Positions 38,701 through 46,165 of a stretch of 64,000 nt of DNA are shown here, piece after piece. The notes beneath the pieces were generated by a model that saw nothing but the letters and a program-made list of their open reading frames with translations, was not told the DNA's origin and made no database searches. Numbering within the stretch: position 1 is the first letter of the stretch; the number at the start of each line of letters is the position of its first letter. The position numbers and the translations under genes were made by a program. The stretch comes from JANMDN01 sp031376285 (GTDB taxonomy: Bacteria > Actinomycetota > Thermoleophilia > Miltoncostaeales > Miltoncostaeaceae), in the NCBI GenBank assembly GCA_031376285.1, contig JANMDN010000080.1:1-64000 (forward strand), written 5' to 3'.

Positions 38701-39826
38701 CTGCGTCGGCGGTTCCTGGCAGTACCCCGTGGTGACCACGAGCACCCAGTGGCTGCGCGACGGCGCCCCGATCCCCGGCGCGAGCGCGTCGACTTACACC
38801 CTCCAGGCCGTGGACGCGCCCCACCAGATCTCCTGTCGTGAGACCGCGACGAACGCGGGCGGATCCGTCGCGGAAGAGTCCGACCAGATCGCGGCCTACG
38901 ACAAGCCCGCAAGCCGCAATCCCCCCCGCGTGGCCGGCCCAACCAGCGTCGGTCAGACGCTGACCTGCGAATCCGGAACGTGGACGAACCCGGTGCTCAC
39001 GCGAAGCTACGAATGGCTTCGTGACGGCAGCCTGACGTCGATGGCAAGCGGCCGGACCTACGTCGTCACCGCCGACGACGCTGGCCACTACATCCGCTGC
39101 CGGGAGCGGGCGTCAAACGACGCGGGCGCCGCGACCGCAACCTCGGCGGCTGTGGTGATCGACATCGTGGGAACGCCCTCGACACCCGACGGCGTCGCTC
39201 CGGTCGGGGCGCCGGTGGCGAGCGTGAAACCGAGCATCCAGGGCGAGCGGCGGGTCGGCGCGATCGTGAGCTGCAACGGTGGGCAATGGACGAGCGACGC
39301 CGCGCTCAGCTACCGCTGGCTGCGCGGGAGCACCGCGATCGCCGGCGCCACCGCCTCGACCTACACCCTCACCGCGGCAGACGCCCCGAGCGGCGTGCGC
39401 TGCGAGGTCACCGCGACAAGCACCGGCGGCCGGACGACGTTGACGGTGGCGACGGGAACGATTGCTGGGCAGGCACAGGCCGCGGTCCGTACCGACGACA
39501 TCCCGAATGCGATGGTCCTCACCATCGGCGGCGTGCGCGTCGTGCTCCCTCGCTCCCTGAGCCGCGGTTCGCTCACCAAGACCAAGCTCATCCGGTTCCG
39601 GGTCTTCTCGAGCGGCCCGGCAACCGTGTCGGTCCGTATCGGGGGTCGCACGGTCGTCTCGAAGCTTCTCAAGGGCGGGACGACACCGCGCCAGACGATC
39701 AAGGTTGCCTCCCGCATCACGCCGAAGCTGAAGAGGCTGAGCTTCCGGGTGGAGGTCACAACGAGTGGCCCGAAGTCCCGGCGCGTCGGGCTCATTCCGA
39801 TCAAGGGACGCGCGACGGCGAAGTAG
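32774..39826 (+). CDS. Giant secreted repeat protein: beta-propeller repeats plus 17 Ig-like domains
   Basis: A 2350-residue exported protein. The ATG at 32774 with CAGGAG seven bases upstream gives a Sec signal peptide cut after ASA (about residue 30). Residues 50-720 hold about 14 repeats of 47-50 residues with the core VY(V/A)GG(S/T)FT-IGGQ-RNRIA-LD and WNPNANG, as in DUF5122-like beta-propellers. Residues 722-2232 hold 17 Ig-like repeats of about 88 residues (VSG-P-VGQ-LTC-PGTW, W-RDG-PI-G, LTCRETATN-AGS), each with two conserved cysteines probably forming a disulfide. The last 118 residues are a distinct beta-rich domain. No sortase or membrane anchor is visible. It likely serves at the cell surface in adhesion or as scaffold. 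Confidence 0.92.
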   Translation: MQSNRRPMARLAVVLAAPLAMLTGAGAASAMSSAPVSSTWSVNGSVLSSAAGPGESVYVGGTFDMVGAPSGGAVPTVAATGALAPAFAQVAGRVNAVVADGSGGWYLGGLFSAIGGQPVRNLAHVRSDLTLDAAWAPNPNNAVNALAVSGATVYVGGSFGQIGGQTRGNLAAVGASGTATPWNPNANGTVFALASAGGTVYVGGTFTAIGGQARNRIAGLDSTVNTNNATGWNPNANAAVNALAVVGTTVYAGGSFTTVGGQARNRIAAIDSTVNTNNATLWNPNANNTVFALAVSATTVYAGGSFTTIGGQTRNRIAALNAAVNTNNATLWNPASNGTVTAVALSGGTVYAGGTFTTIGGQGRLNAASLDSAVNTNNATAWNPRVGRSVNAIAANAGTVYVGGTFSVVNGQLRNNIAHIDLATGQATAWDPNASGAVNTLARSGGTVYAGGAFTTIGGQARNRIAALDIATNINNATPWNPNANGTVSTILAPGTIVYVGGAFTTVGGQTRNRIAALDPSVNTNNATTWNPNANGTVSALAIDAGGSTIYAGGSFTSVGGQTRNRIAALVATLATNNATPWDPSANGAVNAVALDGSTVYVGGAFTSVGGQTRSNIAALDANADANNATDWDPAANGNVNALAVIGSTVHAGGAFTSIGGATRNRVAALDATVDIGNATPWNPNLNGTVWSLLAKANNLVVGGAFTARGSEARGALAYFVEAPVNTTLPAVSGTFLVGQTLSCSNGAWIGSPSGYTFQWRRDGTPIAGATASTYVVVAADADRDLVCRVTATNVGGSTSADSAAVHIQGAPVNTAIPTISGTFALGQVLTCSNGTWTNAPVFTREWLRGGSPIAGETASTYTVVADDVDQALRCRVTAMNPAGSATADSADVTPYGVPANTALPTVTGTIGLGEVLTCQPGTWTGPVSSRSYAWLRDGAPIVGETTTTYTITAQDPGSELRCRETATNIAGSAAASSDPLSVPSPPVNATLPTISGTPAVGATLTCQPGTWTNPVASYDYAWLLDGTPIAGETTTTYTVLAGDADLAIACRETATSPTGSASASSAPVNAYAAPVLIVAPQVSGAPAVGQTLTCDPGTWQYPVASRAYEWLNNGTPIAGATSTTYTVLGSDAGDSLRCREQATNAAGTSTATSAPVGAYDAPANLTAPVLSGEPGVGLVLTCVPGTWQYPVGSLSYAWLRDGAPIGGETSTTYAVVPADASHDIACRETATNPAGSGSATSSAVTAYGPAVNQTLPLVSGDPAVGQVITCDPGTWTGRVDSRGYSWLRDGAAIAGATSATYTVTPADAGRDLNCREFAGNPSGNAFADSASVVAYDVPVNLTLPSVSGEPAVGQVLTCVPGIWAGNVTSRSYAWLRDGSPISGETSATHTLVAGDAGRVITCRETATNTAGSASADATGVNAYGVAVNLTAPSVTGEPGVGLDLTCDPGTWSGRVDSRTYAWLRDGSPLASQTALTYTVVGADDGHAIACRETTTNPAGDATQDSSAVNAYGPATVGTLPQVTGSPAVGATLTCVAGTWNGRVDTTVVAWLRDGSEVAGETASTYSVVGGDAGHDLRCRISATNPSGTTQATSATVSAYDAPESLALPAISGTPFAGQVLTCDPGTWRYPVVTSAYLWTKDGSPIAGATSATYTVLAGDLDGVLRCRETVTNAAGSTAATSSPVTVFTSPQLVTPPGISGTPGVGQTLSCLPGVWQYPVPVRSYQWLRDGNPIGGATSGVYVVAVADAGHIVSCEETATNPAGSASSTSGQLSAFDAPVLATGPVLSGDPAVGASLSCTTATWAGTYPIDTITRSWLRDGTPIAGETGLTHTVVAADAGHLIACRDTATNGAGPTNATSGTLSAYDAPLSIVAPFLVGEPVAGQLVTCNTGTFQYPTPTRFIEWLRDGSLVSGATGPTFVISTLDAGHGIRCRVTAINNAGTTQVRSAQVTAYDKPVNQVAPSVTGTPAVGQILTCVGGSWQYPVVTTSTQWLRDGAPIPGASASTYTLQAVDAPHQISCRETATNAGGSVAEESDQIAAYDKPASRNPPRVAGPTSVGQTLTCESGTWTNPVLTRSYEWLRDGSLTSMASGRTYVVTADDAGHYIRCRERASNDAGAATATSAAVVIDIVGTPSTPDGVAPVGAPVASVKPSIQGERRVGAIVSCNGGQWTSDAALSYRWLRGSTAIAGATASTYTLTAADAPSGVRCEVTATSTGGRTTLTVATGTIAGQAQAAVRTDDIPNAMVLTIGGVRVVLPRSLSRGSLTKTKLIRFRVFSSGPATVSVRIGGRTVVSKLLKGGTTPRQTIKVASRITPKLKRLSFRVEVTTSGPKSRRVGLIPIKGRATAK

Positions 39827-39895
39827 CCCCGCCCTGGTTCAGATCAAACGGCCGCCCGCGACGGCTCAGGGGGGCCGCATGATTGTCTACCGGTA

Positions 39896-40795
39896 ATGGA
39901 CCTTCGCCACCTCACGACCTTTCGCGCCGTCGTGCGGCGTGGCTCGTTCTCCGGAGCGGCCGCCGAGGTCGGTATCTCACAGCCCGCGGTATCGGCACAG
40001 ATCCGTGTGCTGGAGGACAGGTTCGGGCACCGCCTGCTCGATCGAAGCGGTCGTCAGGTCACCCTCACCGACGCCGGTCGTGTGCTCGACGGCTTCGCCC
40101 AGCAGCTGATCGATCTCGACGGGGATCTCGAACGAGCCATGGGCGCAGTCGGCGAGCACGTCGCCGGCCCCCTTGCGCTTGGCTCCTCGACCGGACCCGG
40201 CGAGGTCCTGCTGCCGCGCCTCCTCGGCGCCTTCCAGGCCCAACACCCGGCCGTGGTCGTGCGCCTCGTCGTGCACGACACCCAGAGGATCTGCGAAATG
40301 GTGCTCGCAAGCGAGATCGAGCTGGGCGTCGTCGGGGCCGAGCGCGCGAGAAGCGGCCTGGTGTTCGAGCCGCTCCTTCGCGACGAGCTGGTCGTGATCG
40401 CGCCGCCGGATCACGCCCTCGCGTCCCGGTCGTCAATGTCACTTGCTGAACTCCTGACCCATCCGATGATCGTCCAGCAGGAGGGCTCCGGTGTGCGCTC
40501 CGTGGTTGAGGTCGCCGCCCGGGCGGCTGGCATCCGCCCACGCGACATTCCATGCTCGATGGAACTCGGTCTCCAGCAGTCGGTCAAGGCCGCGGTCCTC
40601 GACGGCCTCGGTATCACGGTGGTGTCGCGCCTCGCCGTCGAGCGGGAGCTGGCCGACCGGCGTCTCGTCGCGATCGAGGTCGAGGGCGAGGCGCTCGTGC
40701 GGGACTTCGTGCTCGTTCGACATGCCGGGAAGACCCCGTCCACGGTGTCGGAGGCGTTCGTCGCCTACGCTCGGGCGGAGATCGCGGCCAGCTGA
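39896..40795 (+). CDS. LysR-type transcriptional regulator
   Basis: A 299-residue LTTR. The N-terminal winged helix reads LRHLTTFRAVVRRGSFSGAA with VGISQPAVSAQIRVLE, and a substrate-binding domain covers about 90-295. The effector is unknown. It precedes the flavoprotein-ComA pair in the same direction, with a good LysR-type palindrome in the 59-base gap, so it probably controls that pair in response to a pathway metabolite. Confidence 0.93.
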   Translation: MDLRHLTTFRAVVRRGSFSGAAAEVGISQPAVSAQIRVLEDRFGHRLLDRSGRQVTLTDAGRVLDGFAQQLIDLDGDLERAMGAVGEHVAGPLALGSSTGPGEVLLPRLLGAFQAQHPAVVVRLVVHDTQRICEMVLASEIELGVVGAERARSGLVFEPLLRDELVVIAPPDHALASRSSMSLAELLTHPMIVQQEGSGVRSVVEVAARAAGIRPRDIPCSMELGLQQSVKAAVLDGLGITVVSRLAVERELADRRLVAIEVEGEALVRDFVLVRHAGKTPSTVSEAFVAYARAEIAAS

Positions 40796-40809
40796 GCGCA
40801 GGCGACTGA

Positions 40810-40826
40810 TATTCGAATCACGAATA
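40810..40826 (+). promoter_or_regulatory. LysR-type operator upstream of the flavoprotein-comA pair
   Basis: TATTCG-AATCA-CGAATA is a perfect six-base-arm palindrome. It contains the LTTR T-N11-A core (ATTCG-N5-CGAAT). It lies 15 bases after the LysR stop and 29 bases before the flavoprotein ATG. Confidence 0.7.
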
Positions 40827-40854
40827 GCAGTCATCAGGACTTCCTTGGTAACGT

Positions 40855-42087
40855 ATGACCGTGACGCCTGCCGCTGACGCTCGCTACGACGTTCTCGTCG
40901 TCGGATCCGGCGGGGCAGGGATGTCCGCGGCGCTCGCAGCCCGAGCGCAGGGCGCCTCGGTGATGCTCGTGACGAAATCCGCCCTGGGCGCGTCGAACAC
41001 GGGCCGGGCCCAAGGGGGCATCCAAGCGGCGGTCGGCGACGGCGACAGCGTGCAGTCGCACTTCGAGGACACGTTCGCGGCCGGGCATCACGACGGCACG
41101 CCGGACCTTGTCCGAGTGCTGACCGAGAGCGGCCCCGAGGCGATTGCTTGGCTCGACGCGATCGGTGTCGAGTTCAGTCGCGAGGGAGCGGACCTGCGGG
41201 TCATCCGCTGCGGCGGGGCCAGCCGTCCGCGCCTGTTGCAGGCCGGTGAACGGACGGGCGCCGACATGGTCAAGGCACTTCGCGAGGCCGTACGACAGAG
41301 CGCGGCGACGGTTCTCGAGTCCGCCGCGCTTGATCGACTCGAGCCGAACGGCAGCGGTTGGGGAGCGGCGATTCGCTATGGACGCGACGGGTCGACCATG
41401 CGGATCCACGCGCGCGCCATCGTGCTGGCCGCTGGCGGTGGCCTCGGCGGTGAGGCCGCGCGTCTGGGTATCGGCAGCACCAACCATCCGGATGCAACCC
41501 CTGAGGTGCTCGAGCTGGCGATCGCGCTTGGCGCCGAGACGGTGCATCTCGACAGCTGGCAGCAGCACCCGACCGGGTCGGTCTGGCCCGAACCGCTCGC
41601 CGGATACGCGCTTCCCGAGACGACGCGCTCCTACGGCGCGACCCTGCACGGAGGCGACGGTGCGCGGTTTGTCGACGAGCTTGCCCCACGCGATGTGGTC
41701 GCCGCAGGCATCATTTCGGCCGTCGACACCGGGAACGGCGTGACGGCCCCGAATGGTCGGGAGGCGGTCTGGCTCGACACGACCGCGATCGATCGTGAGA
41801 ACGGCGCCGGCTTCACCATCGCCCGTCTGCGCTACGTGCACAACCGCTATCTCAAGGCCGGCATCGACATCACCAAGGAGCGCGTCCTCGTGTACCCCGT
41901 CCTGCATTACCGAAACGGCGGCCTGTGGATCGACCGCGATGGCGCGACCACCCTGCCGGGTGTCTATGGGGCCGGCGAGATCACCGGAGGCGTCCATGGA
42001 ACGAATCGGCTGATGGGGAACTCCCTGCTTGACACGGTCGTCTACGGACGGCGAGCAGGGGCGGCCGCGGCCCGGTGGGCGAAATGA
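40855..42087 (+). CDS. FAD-dependent oxidoreductase (fumarate reductase / L-aspartate oxidase-like)
   Basis: A 410-residue flavoprotein of the SdhA/FrdA/NadB family. The FAD-binding GSGGAGMSAALAA is at residues 17-29, then SNTGRAQGGIQAAVGD, the substrate motif QQHPTG, the R-x-x-x-GG-GARFVDELAPRD stretch, and the signature GEITGGVHGTNRLMGNSLLD. It ends soon after this, so the C-terminal helical domain of NadB/SdhA is missing. It is translationally coupled (ATGA) to the phosphosulfolactate-synthase-like gene. An oxidation or reduction of a sulfonated or dicarboxylic hydroxy/keto acid is possible but inferred from context only. Confidence 0.85.
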   Translation: MTVTPAADARYDVLVVGSGGAGMSAALAARAQGASVMLVTKSALGASNTGRAQGGIQAAVGDGDSVQSHFEDTFAAGHHDGTPDLVRVLTESGPEAIAWLDAIGVEFSREGADLRVIRCGGASRPRLLQAGERTGADMVKALREAVRQSAATVLESAALDRLEPNGSGWGAAIRYGRDGSTMRIHARAIVLAAGGGLGGEAARLGIGSTNHPDATPEVLELAIALGAETVHLDSWQQHPTGSVWPEPLAGYALPETTRSYGATLHGGDGARFVDELAPRDVVAAGIISAVDTGNGVTAPNGREAVWLDTTAIDRENGAGFTIARLRYVHNRYLKAGIDITKERVLVYPVLHYRNGGLWIDRDGATTLPGVYGAGEITGGVHGTNRLMGNSLLDTVVYGRRAGAAAARWAK

Positions 42088-42839
42088 CGGCGCCCTCCTT
42101 TCTCGACCTGCCCGAGCGCCCCGCGCGACCGCGCGAGACGGGGATCACGCATGTGATGGACAAGGGGCTTTCGATCCCTCAGATCGAGGGACTCTTCGCA
42201 ACGGCCGGCGACTACGTCGACATCGTGAAACTCGGCTGGGGGACGTCGTATGTCACCGCGAACCTTCGCGAGAAGCTCGACTGCTACCGCGACAAAGGGG
42301 TTGTGGTCGTCCTCGGCGGGACGTTCTTCGAGGTCTGCCTCAGTCAGGGCAAGCTCGACGAGTGGCTCCGCTTCGTCGATGAACTTGGCCTGACCCACGT
42401 CGAGGTCTCGGACGGGACGATTCAGATCCCCCACGACGAGAAGCTGGAGCACATCAGCCGCCTCGCGGCGGACTACATCGTCCTCTCGGAGGTCGGCTCG
42501 AAGGACGACCAGGTCGTCGTCGCGCCGTATCGCTGGGTCCACATGATCGAATCCGAGATCGCTGCCGGCGCGTGGAAGGTCATCACCGAGGCCCGCGAGA
42601 CCGGCACCGCGGGCATCTTCCGCGCCGACGGAGAGGTCCGGATGGGTCTCATCGAGGAGATCGCGAACCGAATCGCCGTCGAACAGCTGCTCTTCGAGGC
42701 CCCACAGAAGGCGCAGCAGGTGTGGTTTGTTCGCGAGTTCGGCCCGAACGTCAACCTCGGAAACATCCCGCCTGACGATGTCATCTCCCTCGAAACGATC
42801 CGCCTCGGTCTGCGCTCCGACACACTGGCCGGCGCCTGA
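42084..42839 (+). CDS. comA: Phosphosulfolactate synthase-like protein (ComA family)
   Basis: A 251-residue TIM-barrel protein of the ComA family. ComA joins sulfite to phosphoenolpyruvate, giving phosphosulfolactate, the first step to coenzyme M in methanogens and to sulfolactate in Bacillus spores. Plant HSA32 heat-tolerance proteins belong to the same family. Family stretches visible are ITHVMDKGLSIPQIEGLF, DIVKLGWGTSYV, VVLGGTFFEVCL and HVEVSDGTIQIP. The ATG at 42084 overlaps the flavoprotein stop by four bases. No ComB or ComC genes are seen nearby, so the true product is uncertain. Confidence 0.87.
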   Translation: MTAPSFLDLPERPARPRETGITHVMDKGLSIPQIEGLFATAGDYVDIVKLGWGTSYVTANLREKLDCYRDKGVVVVLGGTFFEVCLSQGKLDEWLRFVDELGLTHVEVSDGTIQIPHDEKLEHISRLAADYIVLSEVGSKDDQVVVAPYRWVHMIESEIAAGAWKVITEARETGTAGIFRADGEVRMGLIEEIANRIAVEQLLFEAPQKAQQVWFVREFGPNVNLGNIPPDDVISLETIRLGLRSDTLAGA

Positions 42840-42841
42840 GT

Positions 42842-44581
42842 TCAGGGCTGGATCGAGACCGCCCGCGAGAACTGGAGTGTGCGGGACCGTCCCGGGGACC
42901 TGACCTCAAGGCGGTAACGGCCGGGTCGCGGCCGGAAGGTGAGGGCGAACTCACCGGAGATCTCGACGACGCGTGACTGAGCTGCCTTCCCCGTTTGCGT
43001 GTTGGTCAGCGTCACCCGGAGGCGAGCGGGCTTCGTGGCAAGGCCAGAGAGGATGGTTCTCGTGCGTCCACTGGTCACTCGCAGGCGACGGAGCCCGGCC
43101 TTCGACGACGAGCTTGAGCCGTTTGCCAAACGAGGGAGATCTGCCGGACCAAGGGCGTTCGTGCTGCTCCTGACAACCTCGACGACGTCGCTCGCGGGGG
43201 CGGGCACCGGCCGGCCCGCGGCCATCGCGACCGCCGCAAGTGCGTCGAGGGCGCCTGCGCCGCTTGCGAGCTCCTGTCCGGGGGCTCCCACGTCACGCGC
43301 CGTGGAGCGCAGGATCCGCGAGATCTCGTCAGTCGTGATCGTCGGGTTTGCTTGGCGCATCATCGCGGCCGTCGCGGCGACGGCCGGAGCGGCCATGCTC
43401 GTCCCGGTGAAGGTCATCCAACCGCGACCGTAACCGCTCATGATTCCCACTCCGGGCGCGACCAAATCGGGCTTGCGCACGAGCGTTCCCGCGGCCGGCC
43501 CGGTGCCGTCGGTGGCCTTCCAGATGAACTCGCTGCGCCCCGAGAATGAGGGGATCTCGTGCGACTGATCGTAGGCGCCGACCGTGATCACCTCAGGGTA
43601 GCCGGCGGGGCTTCCCACCGAACCGTTGTTGCCTGAGGCAAAGACCGGGGTGATACCGAGCCCGAGCCACGACTGCAGGAGCGGTCGAAACCACGGGTCG
43701 TTCGGGTCCGGGGCGCTCCACGAGTTGTTGACGACGGATGGAGCATCGGCGGTCTGTGGGTTTCCGTCTGGGTCGGCCATCCACTGGGCAGCCGCAAGAA
43801 GCGCGGACCCTGAGCCGATACCAGAGCTGTCCATGGCCTTCGCGACGAGGACCCGAGCTCCAGGCGCGACGCCGATCTGGGCGCCTCCAAACGGCGCTCC
43901 GACCATCGTCGACGCGGTGTGTGTGCCGTGGCCGTTGTCGTCGTAGGCTGAGCTGTGGCCGCCGACGAAGTCCTTGAAGCCGGCGATCCGGCCGGCAAGG
44001 GCCGGGTTTGCCGGGTCCGCACCGGTGTCGATGCTGCCGATCGTCGTTCCCCGACCGTCGTATCCGAGCTGATTCCAGACCCGAGGGGCTTGGACGTCAG
44101 TGGCGCCCCAGTTGCCGGTTCCGGGATCGCTGAGGGGCGTCGTTTGGAGGCCAGCGATTCGGGCCACCGGCGCGTCGAGCTGAACCGACTTGACATCAGG
44201 TCGTACCGCGAGTTCGGCCACTTCGATCGCGTTTGCCCGGCCTGCGACCGCGTTCACCAGCCAGAGCTGGGAAACAGCACCCCCCGAGGACAGCACGCGC
44301 GCCACGCCCCCCTGGCTTTCGCGCGCTGTCCGCCGAAGGGCTCGCTCGAACCGGGCGTGATCATCACCGAATCTCGCTGGACTCACCCGCCGCTTCAACA
44401 CGACGACGACCGGCACCCGATCGCCCTGCTGGCGAGCGGCAAGTGCACGAGCGACCCGTACGTCGACCGTCGCGCCGACGGCGCTGGCGCCCCCGACCGA
44501 CAGGGACGCAAGCGCCGTGATTGATGCCAGCATCCGGCGTCCATGCCGATTTGCTGGGCGATCCTTGCCCATTGCTGCCAT
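42842..44581 (-). CDS. Secreted subtilisin-like serine protease (S8)
   Basis: A 579-residue exported protease. A signal segment (residues 17-37) and an inhibitor-I9-like propeptide (about 55-135) come first. The catalytic residues are Asp185 (GSIDTGAD), His218 (NGHGTHTAST), the oxyanion Asn318 (FASGNNG) and Ser395 (FTGTSMAAP). A C-terminal beta-sandwich-like domain (about 470-579) follows. Stop codons of this gene and comA are two bases apart on opposite strands. The ATG is preceded by GATACC six bases upstream, fitting a leaderless promoter. Confidence 0.93.
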   Translation of the reverse strand: MAAMGKDRPANRHGRRMLASITALASLSVGGASAVGATVDVRVARALAARQQGDRVPVVVVLKRRVSPARFGDDHARFERALRRTARESQGGVARVLSSGGAVSQLWLVNAVAGRANAIEVAELAVRPDVKSVQLDAPVARIAGLQTTPLSDPGTGNWGATDVQAPRVWNQLGYDGRGTTIGSIDTGADPANPALAGRIAGFKDFVGGHSSAYDDNGHGTHTASTMVGAPFGGAQIGVAPGARVLVAKAMDSSGIGSGSALLAAAQWMADPDGNPQTADAPSVVNNSWSAPDPNDPWFRPLLQSWLGLGITPVFASGNNGSVGSPAGYPEVITVGAYDQSHEIPSFSGRSEFIWKATDGTGPAAGTLVRKPDLVAPGVGIMSGYGRGWMTFTGTSMAAPAVAATAAMMRQANPTITTDEISRILRSTARDVGAPGQELASGAGALDALAAVAMAAGRPVPAPASDVVEVVRSSTNALGPADLPRLANGSSSSSKAGLRRLRVTSGRTRTILSGLATKPARLRVTLTNTQTGKAAQSRVVEISGEFALTFRPRPGRYRLEVRSPGRSRTLQFSRAVSIQP

Positions 44582-44708
44582 GCACTAGGTATCGGCCTTA
44601 CGGGACCGCAAGTGATCCCCCGTGACGCGGGATGTTTCGTTCACCACGCGTGAGAGCTCGCGCAGATCGCGTGAGCGGGTCGCCCACCGCGGGCGCTACC
44701 ATCTGAAG

Positions 44709-45149
44709 GTGCCGGTTTTCATTTGCCCAGGTTGCGGCGCCCGTGAGGCGGCGGCCGAACGGACCATGGGTCATCAGCCTCGGGGCTGCTCGCGCTGCGG
44801 CTTTGGCTTCCAGTTCGAGCTGATGGACGACTACTACCCCGGGCCGCGAACGGCGCTCCTTGTCTGTGACCGCGAACGCCGCGTGATCGCCGCGGGCCTA
44901 TCGACGGTCGCCATCACCGGGTACCGGGAGCGGGAACTCCTGGGGCGCGGCATCGTCGATCGCCTAGGAATCGCCGATTTCCCGGGCGACGACCCCACAG
45001 TTACCGCGATTGAGTGGGGAGTTCGGGCGCTCGGTGTGACATGCTCATTTCGACCGAACGGGGTCAATGCGTCGCGGCCAGCGACGCTCGATTGCTTCCC
45101 GGCATACGACGACGACGGAGGGCTCCTCGTGGCTCTTACCGCGCGATGA
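44709..45149 (+). CDS. Zinc-ribbon / PAS-like small protein
   Basis: A 146-residue protein. Two CxxC pairs (FICPGCG and GCSRCGFGF) form an N-terminal zinc ribbon (1-40). The rest has a PAS-like pattern (TALLVCDRERRVIAAGLSTVAITGYRERELLGRGIVDRLG). I prefer the GTG at 44709, six bases after TACCAT, over the GTG at 44622, because the protein then begins directly with the ribbon. The stop overlaps the ATG of the aldo/keto reductase by four bases. It may be a redox or small-molecule sensor working with its neighbours. Confidence 0.78.
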   Translation: MPVFICPGCGAREAAAERTMGHQPRGCSRCGFGFQFELMDDYYPGPRTALLVCDRERRVIAAGLSTVAITGYRERELLGRGIVDRLGIADFPGDDPTVTAIEWGVRALGVTCSFRPNGVNASRPATLDCFPAYDDDGGLLVALTAR

Positions 45150-46165
45150 GCATGGAGCTGCGGCGCCTCGGCACCACTGAGCTCGAGCTGACGACCATCG
45201 GCCTCGGAACGTGGGTCTTCGGTGGACGGTGGGGAGGAGCGGATGACGACGACTCCGTCGCCGCCTGCCACGCGGCACTCGACGCCGGGATCAACTGGAT
45301 CGACACGGCCGACATCTACGGCCAAGGGCGGGCGGAACAGATTGTTGGTCGGGTCGTGCGGGAGCGCCGTGACGACGTGATCGTCGCGACGAAAGGCGGC
45401 GTCGCGTGGGACCTCTCCTCAGGCAGCCTGCAAATCTGGCGCGAAGCCTCAGCCGACTACCTGCGGATGTCGCTCGAGCGCAGCCTCAAGGCACTCGGAC
45501 TTGACCACGTCGACCTCTTCCAGGTGCACTGGCCGGTGCGGGGCGTTCCCGCCGAGGAGACGATCGGCGCCCTCGTCGATCTCCGCGCCGAGGGGAAGAT
45601 CCGGGCGATCGGCGTGTCGAACTACGACCGCGGGTTCCTCGAGCGCGCCCATGCGGCGTCGCCGATCGACAGCTTCCAAGTCGGCTACCACGTCTTTCGC
45701 GACGAAATCGAGGCCGAGGAACTCCCGTGGTGCGCCGAGAACAACGTGGGCGTGCTGGCGTACGGGCCGCTCGCGCATGGGCTCCTCACCGGGAAGATGC
45801 AAGCGGACGCGACCTTCCCGGCAAACGATTGGCGAGCATCGAGCGAACTCTTCGCGGACGACGCATTCCCGGAACGGGTGACGGCTGTCGACGCACTCGC
45901 AGCAATCGCGGACGAGGCGGGCCGGCCAGGGGGCGTCGCCGAGCTGGCGGTGGCGTGGGTGCTCCGTCGCCCAGAGGTCACCTCGGCAATCATCGGCGCC
46001 CGGAATGCCGATCAGGCGCGGGCGAATGCCGCGCTTGCGGGCCGTCCGCTCACCGACGACGAGGCGGCCGCCATCGACGCGGTGATCGCGCGCTATCCGC
46101 TGACGCGCAGGCACTACGGTCACGGCGAACCCCCCGACCGCAGCCCCGCGGGGCCTGTGCGGTGA
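45146..46165 (+). CDS. Aldo/keto reductase
   Basis: A 339-residue NADPH-dependent reductase with the AKR tetrad: Asp and Tyr in WIDTADIYGQGRAE, Lys in VIVATKGG, His in FQVHWPV. The barrel also carries the C-terminal cofactor-binding stretch AIIGARNADQARAN. Start ATG 45146 overlaps the previous stop; ATG 45152 is an alternative. Its stop overlaps the GTG of the next gene, so three genes are translated as a chain. The substrate is not evident. Confidence 0.93.
   Translation: MSMELRRLGTTELELTTIGLGTWVFGGRWGGADDDDSVAACHAALDAGINWIDTADIYGQGRAEQIVGRVVRERRDDVIVATKGGVAWDLSSGSLQIWREASADYLRMSLERSLKALGLDHVDLFQVHWPVRGVPAEETIGALVDLRAEGKIRAIGVSNYDRGFLERAHAASPIDSFQVGYHVFRDEIEAEELPWCAENNVGVLAYGPLAHGLLTGKMQADATFPANDWRASSELFADDAFPERVTAVDALAAIADEAGRPGGVAELAVAWVLRRPEVTSAIIGARNADQARANAALAGRPLTDDEAAAIDAVIARYPLTRRHYGHGEPPDRSPAGPVR

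Noticed and set aside
33700..39400. Regularly spaced DNA repeats that could be mistaken for a CRISPR or satellite array
   Set aside because: The periodicity is that of coding repeats (about 47 and 88 codons) in the giant protein. There are no short identical repeats with unique spacers and no cas genes.
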